From Cordia subcordata (taxonomy: Eukaryota; Streptophyta; Magnoliopsida; Boraginales; Cordiaceae), in the NCBI GenBank assembly GCA_028554755.1, contig JAPTOF010000016.1, forward strand, positions 1,624,501 through 1,688,500: a DNA stretch of 64,000 bases. Direction: 5' to 3'. The translations under genes and the position numbers were made by a program. The notes below the pieces were generated by a model. It was not told the DNA's origin. It did no database searches and saw only the letters and a program-made list of their open reading frames with translations. This document shows, one piece after another, positions 25,101 through 38,144 of this stretch (position 1 is its first letter; every line of letters starts with the position of its first letter).

Positions 25101-27337
25101 GTCTTCAAATCACGAAATTTATTTCCTTGATTGGCATGAAGATTCATAAGATAATAAGCAAGGTCAAAACGGTCCCCTGCATGCCAGCTCAGAGAATCTT
25201 CGGCAGATCCTTCATCAATGTAAACAGGAACAGGAAAGGGAGCTTTACCATCCACAAGAAGCTGTTGATAAGTGTGGAAAATATTGGGCAATGAAGTCTC
25301 TGGTGGGAGATGATACCACATCAACAATCCCAGGAACCTCTTCCAGTCTATTCTTATATCATGCAAGGCTCCAAGAATATTGCCAGAAAGCAACTCAAGG
25401 AGCCGTATTCTGTCTTTCTCAATAAAACTGAAGTCCATCCCGTTAATTCTCCAAAGATCAAGCTGCCGAGCAATATCAGAACGACTAGCTGTGGATCCAC
25501 CAGCCTGGCTCAAAAGACAAGCCAGTCTGACATCTCCTCTGGAAGCAGCAAGCTCAACAGCAGAATCCAGCTGTCTACCAGTCAAAAGTAAGAATACATG
25601 TTCCAGATCACTTGACTGGCTTAAAGAACTTACTTCCTCTTGTACCCTATGACAAACACTCTCTTGCAACCAATAACTGAATTCCGCCCTGCGCATGAGT
25701 GGCAGTGCTTCAGGATCAATATCCGGAGAACTTTCCCTGCCATCAGGCATCATTTCCTCCTCTGTATCAGCTTCTACAGGCTTTAGTTGCCCACTCATTT
25801 GTCTTGAGGAAAAGAGAACTTTTATCAGTTCCCAGACCATTACTTGGTGCGTCAACAGAACACGAGAGGAAGAAGATAACCCAGGAACATCAAGTTGTCT
25901 CTCAATGATGCCAATATAGTTCCTACATATTTCTGAAAGCATGAAACTATCACAAACAACTTTTTGAAGCATTAACTTGAAGGATCCCATGCTAACTTCT
26001 CTGGTTTCATGACTTAGTTCCTTGTGAAGAGTTAGGGGAGAATCAAAACAAAAATCAACCAATTCCTCTCTTGTTTTGTTATTCTCATCTCTTGCTAATC
26101 TGTCAAATGTAACCTTTTCTATTTTTATAACAGAAGATAATATACTGTCAAGGTCACTGCCACCAACAAGTTTACCAGAATGAACTAGGACACCATTAGG
26201 ACCCCAACCTACACGAAATGACCTACCCATGAACAATCCAGCATCCACGATATTACGGGAATGGTTTCCAGTTATTGGAGTTTGGTGTTTGACATCCAGC
26301 ATAAAACCTTCAGGATTTATAGTCTTCAGGTGGACAGCCTTATTCTGTTGAGCCATTAAAATGGAGCCTTGTGAGCTAGACCCAAAACCACCAGCATTGT
26401 AATCAATCAAAGCTAATGGAGTCTTGCGACTCAAAAGGGGAGTTGGTTTATGGCCTGATAATCGAGAAGATTTCTGTAGAGGAGATCTCGAGGATTCTTT
26501 TCTGTAGGGTAGGCTTGGACGTGAAGGCAAGTTGTTGAAGCCTTCTACTTCCTCTTCTTCATCTGGAAACATCAGCAATTTCATTTCCCTCATCTTGACA
26601 GGATCAAGCCTAAGATGAGCTGGAAGAGAGTGAGGAAGCACAGATGGATCCACTAAGGCAGTTTCTTCATCCATATCTGATACCTCACCACCATTCATCT
26701 CCACAGGATCGCGAACTTCTGGAGAAACATCATCCACGGTAATATCCTCTTCATCATCTTCGCTCAAACCAAATCGGCTGAAATGCTGAACCAAGAATTT
26801 CCATTCACCATTCAATGGGTTAAACGAAATAAACTGCGCCCCTTGACTTTCTGTCCTAGCCCTCAACTTATTCTCTATCTCTCTAAACCATTCTTCACTA
26901 AAATCTGCCAACGACCCTATTTGCAGTTGTAAAGTCACTTCTGCCGGCTTGTTAAGCCCCTGCCCAACTTCAGGCTTCTCACTCTCATCTCCATAAACAA
27001 CCACCTCATGCCTTCGGAACTTAACAATTCGATCTAAATCTAAGAATCTAACATCAGTGTCGCCAATGAATTTAACATTTCCATAACCAGACCTTCCAAC
27101 AGTAAAATCACGAACCCGGCTCAAGTACCCTGGGCTAATTAACTCCCGGGTGGCCAATTCACTCAAACAAGGATCTGTAAAATAATCCGAAGCTCGTAGA
27201 GTAGGTAATGCATCTTCAATCTCATAATCCACGCTTTTCGACAAGGTCGAATCTTTACCATCTAACCCAATTTTCCTTCTCTTGCATTGTGAATTCGGAA
27301 CAAGAAGCGAGTCATACGTCCCAAATTCAACTATCAT
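22116..27337 (-). CDS. NUP96: Nuclear pore complex protein NUP96 (SAR3/MOS3 orthologue), 5 exons
   Basis: Exons in gene order: 27337-24767, 24671-24548, 24164-24016, 23363-23266 and 22323-22116, giving 1049 aa with GT-AG junctions. Arabidopsis SAR3/MOS3 is of almost the same length. Residues 45-190 form an S59 nucleoporin autopeptidase domain with DFTVGRSGYG at 77-86 and the cleavage motif His185-Phe186-Ser187. An acidic linker follows, and the rest is the alpha-helical NUP96 domain that joins the Y-shaped NUP107-160 scaffold at the nuclear envelope. In Arabidopsis the protein is needed for mRNA export, auxin response and innate immunity. In this gene NUP96 is not fused to NUP98. A 5' UTR intron is possible (donor CACAAGGTAAAC near 27543, acceptor TTAG near 27401) but not proven. 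Intron 4 carries a small MITE at 22470-22586. Confidence 0.95.
22470..22586. mobile_element. MITE of the GAGGGTGTTTGGC family in NUP96 intron 4
   Basis: 117 bp with ends GAGGGTATTTGGCTTGC and GCCAAACACCCTT. GTA lies on both sides (22467-22469 and 22587-22589). It sits in the 942-bp last intron of NUP96, clear of the splice sites. Confidence 0.75.
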
Positions 27338-29092
27338 TTTCAGTTTTCAGTTAATTGGGTCTTTGGTTTTTCAGATCTAGAGCATATCTTGTAAACCCTA
27401 ATTCAAAAAATTATAGAAAAATGGGACTAAAGTAAATAAGTTGAATCACTATAATATGATTAATAAAAATAAAATATTGATGAATAATATGATTATAAGC
27501 TAAAAATTTAAAATAAAATACAAGTAATTGGTTAAGAGTTTACCTTGTGAGAAAGGGATTAGGGTTTTGGAGGTTGCTTTTGCTCTTCCCGCTTCAGCGC
27601 ACTGTAGAATTATGGAGGGTTTTAGGCTAACGTTTTGAGTTGATGAACACTAAAGGTTTGGGTAATTTAAATTTTGGCCACTATACTTTTAGTTTATTTG
27701 GTAGTAAGCTATTTTGAATTTGAGAAAATGTTCTACTTACCCTTCTATTATTTTCATTTTCATATATCAACAATCGATTTTCATTAACGGTTGATGTCTA
27801 AACTCATGAATTGAAATAAAGAAATCAAGAATTTCGTTCACTCAAAGGGTTTTTTTTTTATGATTTCATACTTCTTAGGCCAAGGTGTTGTCTATGGCTG
27901 TTTATTTGACCTTTATTTGAAAAGTTGCTTCGGTTATTTGACAATATTTATGTGTTGGTTTTATATTTGAAAATACACAACATTGCGGGAAAAGAAAATT
28001 TAAAATTAAAAAATTGTCATTTGAAACTATTGTCTTTATGCTACTTAGTTTTTTCACGATCCTCTAATAGAGAAATTGTGACTTGAGTATTCATGTCATC
28101 AACCATTTACTTCTTGTCTGATAGAGTAGGATTCCTTTTGGTTCAAAATTTTAGAATTAAATAAAATGGTAAAATGTATATTACCTCTATAGTTTGTTCG
28201 AGTAACTACTTCTCTTCAATCTTTAAGAACTTATGTAATAATTCCTTTTATGAATTTTAATAGGTGGCATATGTATAACTCCCTTTTATCACATTTTTTG
28301 TCCAACTTAACAAAACATATATCACACTCGCATCGTAAGCAAATATAAGTATAAATTTGGATAAAATAATTATAAATTTAAACAAAAATATCCCTGCATT
28401 TGTTAAGGCAAGGTATAATATTTTTTAGGTCCGTAATATATATTGAATGAAAGTTTATTCTATCACAAAATTTATAATTTTAAAATAAATTTAAAATGGT
28501 CTTACTCAAGAAAAATTTTACGCCAATTGAGGTATTGCCGTAAAGACCATAGCAAAAACATCATGCGCTTTCAATAATTAGTTATCAGGTTCTCACTTGC
28601 ATGGCATATCACATGTGTGGGGGGCTACTGATTATTTCTCTGATATTTTTCTCAAATTATAACTCTTTTTTTTTTTCTTTTTCTTGGCGGAGAATCTCAA
28701 ATGATAACTCTTCCTCGTGTGACGCTACAAATGCAAAAAGTTGTTTTTCCTTTTTTTTCCCCGGATCATACTATGGATAAGTTTTGAGACCAAATATCTG
28801 TTTTACTGTTCTACTAGCATGTTTGAATGATCTTATTTAAAGATACTTATTTTATTGAAATTTAGAGATATATTATAAGATTTAAGATATTTTATCATAT
28901 GTACTATATATTTTATAGTTGTAAAAAATAAGATAGGATAGATTGCTTATTTCTTATAAGATAAAAAGTATGATTTTGCTTTGAATTTTCATAAGATACA
29001 CGATAAGATTTCATAAATTTTATAAGATGTACCCTTATTTTAATAGGATAACCATCTTAAAATAAGACTATAACAAGCAGAGCATACATTAA

Positions 29093-29218
29093 GAGGGTGT
29101 TTGGCTTTGCTTATTTGGTGTTTATAACCATCCAAATAGTAAAAAATATATAAGATGGTGTTTTTTTCTAAGTGTTTATAAGTACCTAAAATAAGCAAAG
29201 CCAAAGCCAAACACCCTC
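29093..29218. mobile_element. MITE of the GAGGGTGTTTGGC family
   Basis: 126 bp. The ends GAGGGTGTTTGGCTTTGC and GCCAAACACCCTC are near-perfect inverted repeats, with TAA on both sides (29090-29092 and 29219-29221). The 3-bp duplication indicates a PIF/Harbinger-type origin. Confidence 0.9.
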
Positions 29219-29685
29219 TAAAATAGTTATCACGAGTTTAAATATTTTATTTAAGTTGAATAGGATCATCTAAGTTGAATATGAGTCATTCTAACATACA
29301 TCAGTTTAGACCTTAACTACTTGGTGATCTAGGCAGGAATGGTTAAAATGGGCTGCCTAATTCACTAATATAGCAACTTAGGATCGAGAGTTTGGTGACT
29401 CGCCGAACAAGTATGTTAACCGCTAACCCACATTATTTGAAAAATATGTGTAATTACTAATGGGATCTCATCAGCATAGGTATTGTTTTTTTCGTGGGTC
29501 TTATATTATGATTTCTTATAGTTTACATATTTGATTTCCTAATTATTATATCAAAATACATATAGTTTTAGTAAAGTTTTATTTCTTTAAAAAGCTGAGT
29601 CGATGCTACCAATCTATTAACCCACAAACATTGACCTCTCCAAATTCTAAACTAAATGTTACGTATTTAAGAATTAATTTGAGTT

Positions 29686-30121
29686 TGTTAATATAATAAA
29701 TTAATAAACTAGTATCTTCTCTACAAGTTTAAGTTTTTAAATGAGGTGGTAACTTTAATATGGTATCAGAGTTTAGAAACTAAGCATTCTTAGGTTCGAT
29801 CTTTACCGCCACTCATTTTAAAGAACATTAAATTATTTACGTACAAACTCTAAACAAATCACGTTGCACGTGAGGGGTGTGTTAATGTAATAAATTAATA
29901 AAATAAAAAAATTAAATTATCCACATACAAGCTTTAAACTAATCACACTACACGTGAGGAGACGTGTGCAATAAATTAATAAACTAAAAATTATTAAATT
30001 ATTCACATATAGGCTTTAAACAAATAACGCTGCACGTGAGGGGGCGTGTTAATGCAATAAATTAATAAACTAATATCCTCTTTATAAATTTAAATTTTTA
30101 CATGAGGTAGTATCTTTAATA
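29686..30121 (+). mobile_element. TRIM (terminal-repeat retrotransposon in miniature)
   Basis: Two 75-bp direct terminal repeats (29686-29760 and 30047-30121), both starting TGTTAAT and ending TTTAATA, differ at 11 sites. Immediately after the left repeat is TGGTATCAGAG (29761-29771), the initiator-tRNA-Met primer binding site of plant LTR elements. A purine-rich GTGAGGGGGCG precedes the right repeat, as a polypurine tract should. The flanks GAGTT and TAGTT (4 of 5 bases match) are a likely target duplication. The internal part is only about 275 bp, non-coding, with an 82-bp tandem repeat in three copies. About 15 percent divergence of the repeats means an old insertion. Confidence 0.75.
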
Positions 30122-30514
30122 TAGTTGATCATAATTGCCATTATAAAATCAATTATTCTAAAAGAATTAATTAAATTTGATGTGACAATATATTAATAGT
30201 TAAACTTTGAATTTTTTGCATTCATCACCACATCAGCAATGGGTTGACCATAATGATTCATGCTTGACTTGCCCAAGAACTTGTGTAAAACACGACTGCA
30301 AAATCTTCTTCTTTTTGTCTCACAATCATTAAAAATTGTTGAGAATGAAAGCAGAAAAGCCTCAGCCTGTCAGCCATGTATAAAGGCGGCCTCAAGTCAT
30401 TGAGTAAATGTCAAGAAAGGAACATTGGCCATTTTTGATATTCTCTCTGATTCTGAGTGCACGCGTAATCTCACCTTTTCCTTTTCACCTCAAATTATTC
30501 TTTTATCAATATTT

Positions 30515-30739
30515 AGTGCTGGTTTGGAATGATTTTTTTTAAAAAAAAATATTTTTAATAACTTTTAGAAAACAATTTTCTAAAATTTAAAATTTTTAAG
30601 TTTTAGAAAAGGTTTAATCTGAGTTTCTTTTTTTTTTTTTAACACTTTTAAGTCAATTCAAGTATTTATTATAAAAAATATATTTTTTCAAAAGAAAAGT
30701 ACTTTTCGTGAAAAAAAAAATCTGAATGGAATTTCAACC
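30515..30739. mobile_element. Old MITE remnant, GGTTTGGAATG type
   Basis: The internal layout (T-rich left arm, A-rich right arm, AAAAGTACTTTT-like blocks) follows the GGGCCTGTTTGG family, but the terminal repeats have decayed. Borders are approximate. Confidence 0.45.
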
Positions 30740-31748
30740 CGTGGAAATAATCTACACAAGGAAACTGTTGTGTCTATAAGCCAATCCAAATCATGCATTT
30801 GGTTTTCCAAGCGAATTTAAAATGTTGTATTCCTAAAGTTGAATGGAGTGAAGTAAATTTAACGACAAAATTAATAAGTATTATATAATATATAAGGGTT
30901 CACTTAAGTTGATTTATTTTAAGAATCTTTTAATAAGTGGAGATTATAACGTTTGTAATTGTGTGTGTATATATATAGTCTATGTTCAATTTTAAATCTT
31001 TTATCTTTTCGTGTTTTTCTTTTATTTAAGCACGTCAAATGGAAAAAGAAAAAAGAAAAATCACATTATATGATCTCATAAAATAATTACAAACTATACA
31101 GGAAAGAATAAGAGAGCATATAGCTAGCCATTAGTTGGGAAGAGTCATCATGAAATTTTGTGCATGGGTGGCATCATTGTGCTTCTGTGAACTTTAAAAA
31201 AATAATAATAATCATTTATCAAACTTTTACGATTTTTTTCCTTGCAGTCATTATTATTATTTTTATTTTTTCTGATCAATCGCGGTCATGAATGCATTTG
31301 ATTGGATAACGTATTTAACTCTAACAGTCGTTAATGATTGTTTTTAATGCATAATGAAAAATTATTATATTCGTCAAGTGCAAGCACAAAATCGATTATT
31401 CATTACATAGCCAAAAAAAAATTATTATTATTTTTTTGTCAACCCAAAATCGATTATTCATAAGTATTCAAACAAAAGGGGGGAAAAGCACTAGTTTATT
31501 TCTGTAATTAATTGAGATTCAAGCCCTTCAACGAATTAGCACGTATCCCAGAAGAGAAACTACACGCAAACTACATGTTGCAAGAATTTAGTTTTTTTTT
31601 TTTAAATACCGATTATAAACAAAGAAGATTATTTAATAATAGTAATTAATTTATTATTTATTATTGCCAAAATTTTTTATATCACAACGTTATGAAATGA
31701 TTCGAAGACATTCAAATTCTAAGTCTTTATTACCAGGAGAGACTATTA

Positions 31749-32193
31749 GGGATTGTTTAGATTGATTTTTTTAAAAGTGTTTTTTCTTTTTAAAAAGTGT
31801 TTTTCTTTTTAAAAACTCTTGAAAAAGGTATTTTCTTTTAGACTTAAAGATTTTGACAAAATTCTGAAATATTCCACGAATTTTATTCTCACTTTATTGA
31901 CGGAGAGTCCCATCATGCATTTGAATTACTCCTGCCCTAATCCCATTCAATTTATCTCCTTTGCCAGAGGAGGAAGCTCACTCCCTTGAAGAAGAAGAAA
32001 TGAGAAGGCACGTCAACTCCAAAGAGCATAAGAAGGATACTGTTAGAAAATGTTGAAATTGAATTTTTCTCTTTCCTTTTTTATTTTTCAGAATTTCTCT
32101 TTCTTTTGAAATTCAAGACAATAGTAAAAAAATTGTTTTTTTTTTTTTTAAAAAAAAAAGAGTTTTTCATAAAAGCCCAATCCAAAAGAGGCA
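31749..32193. mobile_element. MITE of the GGGCCTGTTTGG family carrying extra sequence
   Basis: The left end GGGATTGTTTAGATTGATTT and the right AAGCCCAATCCAAAAGAGGC are inverted relatives of the family ends. The element is about 445 bp, twice the family size. The extra block at about 31860-32075 has no family similarity and may be an insertion. No clean duplication was found. Confidence 0.5.
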
Positions 32194-34161
32194 CTATGAT
32201 ATAGACAAAAAGAAAAAAGAAAAAGAAAAAAAAATCTGATGCATGAATTTTCATGACTTTGAGATGCATCCAATGCCAGAGCTGTTTCCTGGCAGTGTTT
32301 TCATGTTATTTTTCAAACTAGCATGCGATTCTGACAATCTGGACTGTGAAAATTTATCATGCCCCAGGGGGCAAGCCCTCCGCATTGGAATTCGATTTAG
32401 CGACCATTTATTTATTTATTATTTGTTTGAGAGATGGAGAGATTGAAGAATAATTTTTGTTTTTCCCATCACTTGAGGAAGAAAAATGATTTTGATTTCT
32501 TCCTTTCTTTGGTACTATAAATGTATAAGTATGGTTTTAGTACGTGTATTAATTTATTTAAAAAAATTATGAAATTCATTTTAAGATTTTCTTTTTCTTA
32601 TCAGATCATATTTAATCTATTTTTTAACTTCAAATTTCGTGACACGTGGACTATACTCCAATACAAATCCTAATTTAGTCAAGGAGCAGGCTCGATAGAT
32701 AAAGGCAATACAAAGTTTTTTTCTTTCATCTATTTCTTGTCCGCCTATAATTTTTTCCTTCAATTCCCCTCTTGTTTTTTATCATTCCACTTCTCCATCT
32801 GACCATCTCGAATTCCACACCTTTAGTAAAGTGTTCATTTTCAATGTGCACCTGTGACAACTATGCCGAGAAGAGTAAACATTTAAGTTGCCCACATAAA
32901 TTGGGTTCTTTTTCGTAATTTTTTTGAAAAGATATATTTTTATAATAAATATTTAGATTTATTTATAAGAAAAATTGAAAGTCTAAAAAAATTAAAAAGA
33001 TTTTACCTTCTTGAGAAAAAATATATATATTTTAAAAATTATAAAAAGAACTTTTCAAAAAAAAAAAAAACCCACTGTAAATAAATCCTACTTTTAAAAA
33101 AAGTAAAACTCTGACATTCTTGGACCATGAACGCAACTCATGAGGAACTCAATGTAAATTATTCATCAACAAATATGTTCAAAAAAAAATATCTCTTTTA
33201 ACAATAATTGGTAATTTCATAAAAGAAGGGTCATAACAAGAGTTACTCCCCAGTAACGCCTATCGGGTTCAAATTTTTTAGAAGAAGATTAATTAGTTGA
33301 GGAGGCGACGATCCCACATAATTTCAAGTCAAATTGTCGGCTAAACAGAACCTAACAACCCTGGGCAACTAGCAACCCTATTTATAGCTTGGAATTGACA
33401 AAATAGAATTCCAGAAGCAATTATTCAAATATCTTCGAAAATGTGGCTAATTTTCTTTTTAATTAATGGATCGTCTAGACGAGGTGATTGTTTTGGGAAC
33501 AGTTGGATACCCCTTCTTAGTGGCAAGAAAGGTCGCTCCCAGGCAGCTTGACATCTTGATTAACACACTAGAATCAATCTATGCACATGTTATCAGGTTT
33601 TGCTGCAGCCCCTGCAAAGCATGATGTTAACACATCAACACAACTCAAGACCACCTAACATGCACTTAGTCTTCAGATAGAGATAGCTGCACTGCAATTC
33701 AAGGGGCAGATGCATGTGGGAATGATCTAATAACTGATCCTTGCACATATCTGGTTCTTCACTTACTCAAAATAATAATTCAAATTTAAAGTTAAGTCGA
33801 AGATGCTATCGTTGAATTATTCCCTAACTCTTGTCTACCTTCCATGACACTTGAAGAAAACAACTGTACAAAATTTAGAGTTAATTTTTCTTATGGTCCC
33901 TGAACTATGACACTTAGAACAATTTGATCCTTTCTTTACAAAATATGCCTACTAGTCTCTGAATTATTAATAATTACAACAACAATTTCAGCTCTATGCA
34001 TGTGCCTTTCTCTTGCCAATTCTCTTAGCTTTTGGATGGAAAATGTTAAATAGATTAACGTTGTCCAATTGTCAATAATACGAAAATTAAAATGCACGTT
34101 GTGATAGTTTAAGAGCTAAATCATCTCAAATACTGTAGTTCAGGACCGCCGGATGGATTAA

Positions 34162-34388
34162 GGGCCTGTTTGGATTGGCTTTTTTTTAAGGAAAAGTATT
34201 TTTTTTCTTAAAAAAATTATATTAAATTTGCAATAATTATTTGATTTGGTTTCTAAAAAAGTTAAAACTCTAAAACAAAAATCAAATACAATTTTTTTCA
34301 GAAGCCATAATTTTTAGTTTCTCAAAAAAGCCATTCTTCAAAAATTGTTAAAAAAATACTTTTAAAAAAAACTAATCCAAACGAGCCT
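34162..34388. mobile_element. MITE of the GGGCCTGTTTGG family
   Basis: 227 bp. The ends GGGCCTGTTTGGATTGGC and CTAATCCAAACGAGCC are inverted repeats, with TAA at 34159-34161 and 34389-34391. This is one of the cleanest copies of the family. Confidence 0.85.
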
Positions 34389-34786
34389 TAAGCCAAAAAT
34401 TTGTACGCATACATCAATATCTTATAATTTGTTTTCATTCTTGGATTGCGTAATCGACCAAACCGATAACGGTCAAAAATAGCTGCTATAATTAACCCTA
34501 CAAGCCCACCAAGGGAGAGAGAGGCACTGTGTGCAAATTTCACACACATTGACTTTGTCTTGACCTTTTCTTTTTTTTTTTTGATCATCGATCAGTTTCT
34601 GTCTTGACCTTAGGCTGGAGCATATGGGCAGCTTTCCTATGTTTAGTAAATGTGATGTGAGCCATGCAACTATGTCGATCATCTTATGCCAATAGATACA
34701 TGCATCTCTACCTCTTCACGCATATAATAAAAATTGTCAAGCTAGCCATTTCTTATATTAATTGTTTAGGAAACTCTCAATCTTAG

Positions 34787-34885
34787 CCCCAACGGTTGCT
34801 CAAATGGCAATTGAGGGGTAGAGAAATCTATGGGTCGTAAGTTTAAAATCCATTTGCACTGAGGATTCTCTATATTGTAATTAAT
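34787..34885 (+). mobile_element. tRNA-like SINE fragment
   Basis: GCTCAAATGGCA followed about 40 bases later by GTAAGTTTAAAATCC resembles RNA polymerase III boxes A and B in diverged form. No clear tail or target duplication was seen, so this is tentative. Confidence 0.35.
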
Positions 34886-35871
34886 CAAGATCCAGTTCTT
34901 GACTATATTGGTACAAGTATTTGGACGTACTGCTCTGCGGCTATACCCGAATATTTAATAGTTGACAGTCGTCAGTCGTGATTTCTTGAAAAATTCAGTG
35001 ATTTAACTTTGTCAATTAAATTTCATATCACTAGAAAAAAGAAAAATTCCTTTCTTGAGAAAGGCACATTCCGGTTGTATACATCCTTTGAAAAACTCGA
35101 CTCTTTAGACTAGAATGTATTAATTGTGGAGAAAATCTCATATTAGCATTATTAATATCAAAGACCGATACATGATATGTTGAGAAACCAACAAATGTGT
35201 TGTTGGTAAAAATTATGGACTTTATCTTCCTTTGGATACACGTTGGCTTGAAGAACCTCCCGAACCAATCAAAAGCCAACTGATAAATGATAGTAGAGGT
35301 GTAACCTCCCTGAAAATAACTACAATCTAACACGACATTACTTCTTAAAAAGAAAAAAAACTGGCACAATATTTTTCTTAGTGAGACTTCAGTATTTCAA
35401 AAATTAAAATTAGTGGAGATATGTAATCTAAATGAGGACGGAATAATTTCTGAAATTTAAAATAGAATATTCTATAAGGTTAGTGAAAATAATAACAAAT
35501 TACACAAGCTAATGACGTGTTTATTCAGAGAATCAGATACTTTTACTGTATGCTACGGGATTGGCAACGTTCATATAACTTTTATGTTTTCTCATGTTTT
35601 CACTTCCTGATTTCCCACTGAAAAGGGCAGAGAGAAAGCTATAGAAAGAGTGAGTGGGCCCATCCCCTACATTGATTGCCAGCTGAAAACCGATATCAAC
35701 GCTTACAAATAAACCCCCCCGGCCCCTTCCACTCTTTGTCACTCCTGTCATCAACACATTTTCTCTTCTGCTGCCAATTAATTTCTCACTCACTAGATTT
35801 TCTTGCCTCAAAAGCATTACACTCAAGGGATCTCTAATATTGCTAGCTACCGTTAGCAAAATACTTCTTCC

Positions 35872-36670
35872 ATGGCTAGACCACAGCAGCGTTTTCGAGG
35901 CGTTCGCCAGCGACACTGGGGTTCTTGGGTGTCGGAAATTCGCCACCCTTTATTGTAATTTTCATCGACTATATCTTATTCTTTTCTTTTTTCTCCTAGA
36001 TCTCTAGTGTTATCGATTGGTCAAAACTAGGGCACAAACTAGACAAGTTGGTAGTCCCCGAAAGTACACGGGACTTTTGAGGACACCATTTCCTTGTTCA
36101 ATTCTTCTTTAATGTACTAATTGTACATGGAAAAATGCTCATTGGTTTTGCATTTATGTTTGTGTCTACAGGAAAACTAGAATATGGTTGGGCACATTCG
36201 AGACAGCAGAGGACGCTGCACGGGCGTATGATGAGGCAGCAAGGCTAATGTGCGGGCCGAGAGCACGTACAAACTTCCCTTTCAATGCGAACGAAGCTCA
36301 ATCATCATCTTCGACCAAGTTTTTATCCGCTACCTTGATAGCTAAGTTGCAAAGGTGTCACGTGGCGTCTTTGAAAATGACAAAAAGACCACCCGTTGCG
36401 ACCAAAGAGGTTTATCATCATCAAGAAGATAATAAATCTTCTGCACAAGTTGACACCAGCCTTGACATTGTCAAGAATGGGGGCTGCCCAATGGGCAGCA
36501 TGTTGCCACACAACTACTGGGGCGGTTACGGCTGTAACAATAATGCCGCCCAAGTAGGCGAAAATGTTCTCCAACAATTCAAGCCACTTGAAGATGATCA
36601 CATCGAGCAGATGATTCAAGAGTTGCTTGATTATGACTCCATTGATCTTTCTTCTGTACTGCAAAATTAG
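35872..36670 (+). CDS. ERF003: AP2/ERF transcription factor, ERF003-like (ERF group V), 2 exons
   Basis: Exons 35872-35954 and 36172-36670 (GT-AG intron of 217 bp) give 193 aa. A single AP2 domain spans residues 7-65, with the DNA-contacting [16 protein letters not shown] strand region and the [19 protein letters not shown] helix. The intron splits the domain inside the Leu28 codon, the position expected for the WIN1/SHINE-ERF003 group. The C-terminal motif [12 protein letters not shown] near residues 170-182 is characteristic of Arabidopsis ERF003 (At5g25190) rather than of the SHINE proteins. The product is expected to be a nuclear DNA-binding regulator; direct targets are not known from the sequence. 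The first ATG is used. The 3' flank holds an A-rich run directly after the stop codon. Confidence 0.93.
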
Positions 36671-38130
36671 GGAAAGAAAAAAAAAAAAAGGCGACACGAT
36701 GTAGCATTTTATCGTTTCCAACGCGATTACATGTACGTACGGCCTCCTAGTTAGTAGTTCGTAATGATATTACTATTATAATATTATTATATTAGAAAAA
36801 AAGTAATTTGTTATTATTAAATTTTTCTCGTAATGTTTTCGGTATCATAAGAAAATCTAAATTCAATCCAAATTAGAGTAATGAAAGCTTTAGAGATTCT
36901 AAGATCTCGAAGAGTCACGCTTGTCTTGTCCAAAAATTAGAAAAGGAACCAAGGGTTAATAACTGATGGATTGTCTTCATCATTGATCAACCCTACTTTT
37001 GGCTTTTGGGCATTAAAAAACAGATAAATAAGAACAAGAGATATAATTAGTACTTTGAAAATAGTCAAAGAAAGCAAAAGGGACAAAAGAAAAAAGTTCA
37101 TGTTTTTCCTTTGGTTATTTTTCTTATTCGCATTAAAAAGAAACAGTATTATTATCTAATAACGGTTTTTACAAGTTACAATTAGAGTTTAACACGTAAG
37201 GATTTTTACTAGTTTCTGTGAAAACTTAGATGCATAAAGCACAATATTAGTTTGGTACTTATAAAAGAACTTTCGACGCTCAAGTCAGCTGGAGTTTATA
37301 TCAGAAACAGAATTATTATCAATACATAAAAATCGATCAGTAGCTAACATATAATTTAATAATTACATGATTAACTGGCAGCAATGCTGCACACTAGTAG
37401 CTAGTTGATTACTTGGAGAAAAGAAAAAGGGGGATCGTCAATTGCTGACAATGTGAACAAGGTTCAGGCATTTGGGGCTCATGATGAATTCTCATTATAA
37501 GGAAACATTCTCATAGTCTTGGCACTAGCTTTATAAAAATCTATCTGATATGATAGTAGGTTACAGCTGCATGCATGAAACTTCCAGTTTTAACATCACG
37601 CATTTCTTCAAAAAAATCAAAAAAGGAAAAAAAAAAAAAGTGTTTTACTTTTGACTCACATGCTTCATCTAACTCTCTGTTCTCTTTCCTTTTTCCAGGA
37701 CAAACCGTGACTAGAGTTGATGTGCAGTCTGGTAACTTCCAAACACGATGGGCCCTCATGCCTCTCTCTTTTTGCGATTACTATCAACAATATACAGCTA
37801 ATATCCAAGCTTAACCATTTGATTTAACACTTGTAACTTTACAAGAGAGGTCTAATAATTATTTGAAATTTTCTTTTTAAAAATTACTGGCCAAGAAATT
37901 TATGCCGCCGAATCCTAAGGTTACTTGAGCTCCGGATTATTGAATTTTTATTTTAAAAATTTCCAGTCATACCCCAAAATTGCTTGAGCTCCGAATACCT
38001 GCGAACACCTCATCTCCAGAGACCTGCAAACACCGGTACCGTATTTGGTCAAAGGGAGCAGGATTCCGCTCTCAAATTAGTAGTAGTGCATTCGAACTAA
38101 GCTTATAGAACAATTTTGCTTACCTAGAGC
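36671..38130. other. Intergenic region downstream of the ERF003-like gene
   Basis: AT-rich sequence with the ERF003 3' UTR at its start. No gene, no clear transposon and only short unconvincing frames. Confidence 0.6.
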
Positions 38131-38144
38131 TTGAGCATAGCTTA

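Larger units (their letters stand above)
27338..35871. other. Intergenic region, repeat-rich, no gene seen
   Basis: 8.5 kb between the NUP96 start and the ERF003-like start. The first 300 bases hold the NUP96 5' leader, including a telobox-like AAACCCTAAT at 27394. Beyond that I see MITEs at 29093, 30515, 31749 and 34162, a TRIM-like element at 29686-30121 and a SINE-like fragment at about 34787. The ORFs here are short. The 137-aa minus-strand frame at 35533-35946 overlaps the real ERF exon and is not a gene. Confidence 0.6.

Noticed and set aside
25310..25919. Several plus-strand frames of 69-93 aa
   Set aside because: Antisense to the large NUP96 exon, whose frame is clearly coding.
29840..30060. 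Spaced repeats that might suggest a CRISPR-like array
   Set aside because: The 82-bp units are contiguous and degenerate inside a TRIM; this is plant DNA with no spacers or cas genes.
35533..35946. 137-aa minus-strand frame
   Set aside because: Overlaps the first exon and leader of the ERF003-like gene in antisense and matches no family.
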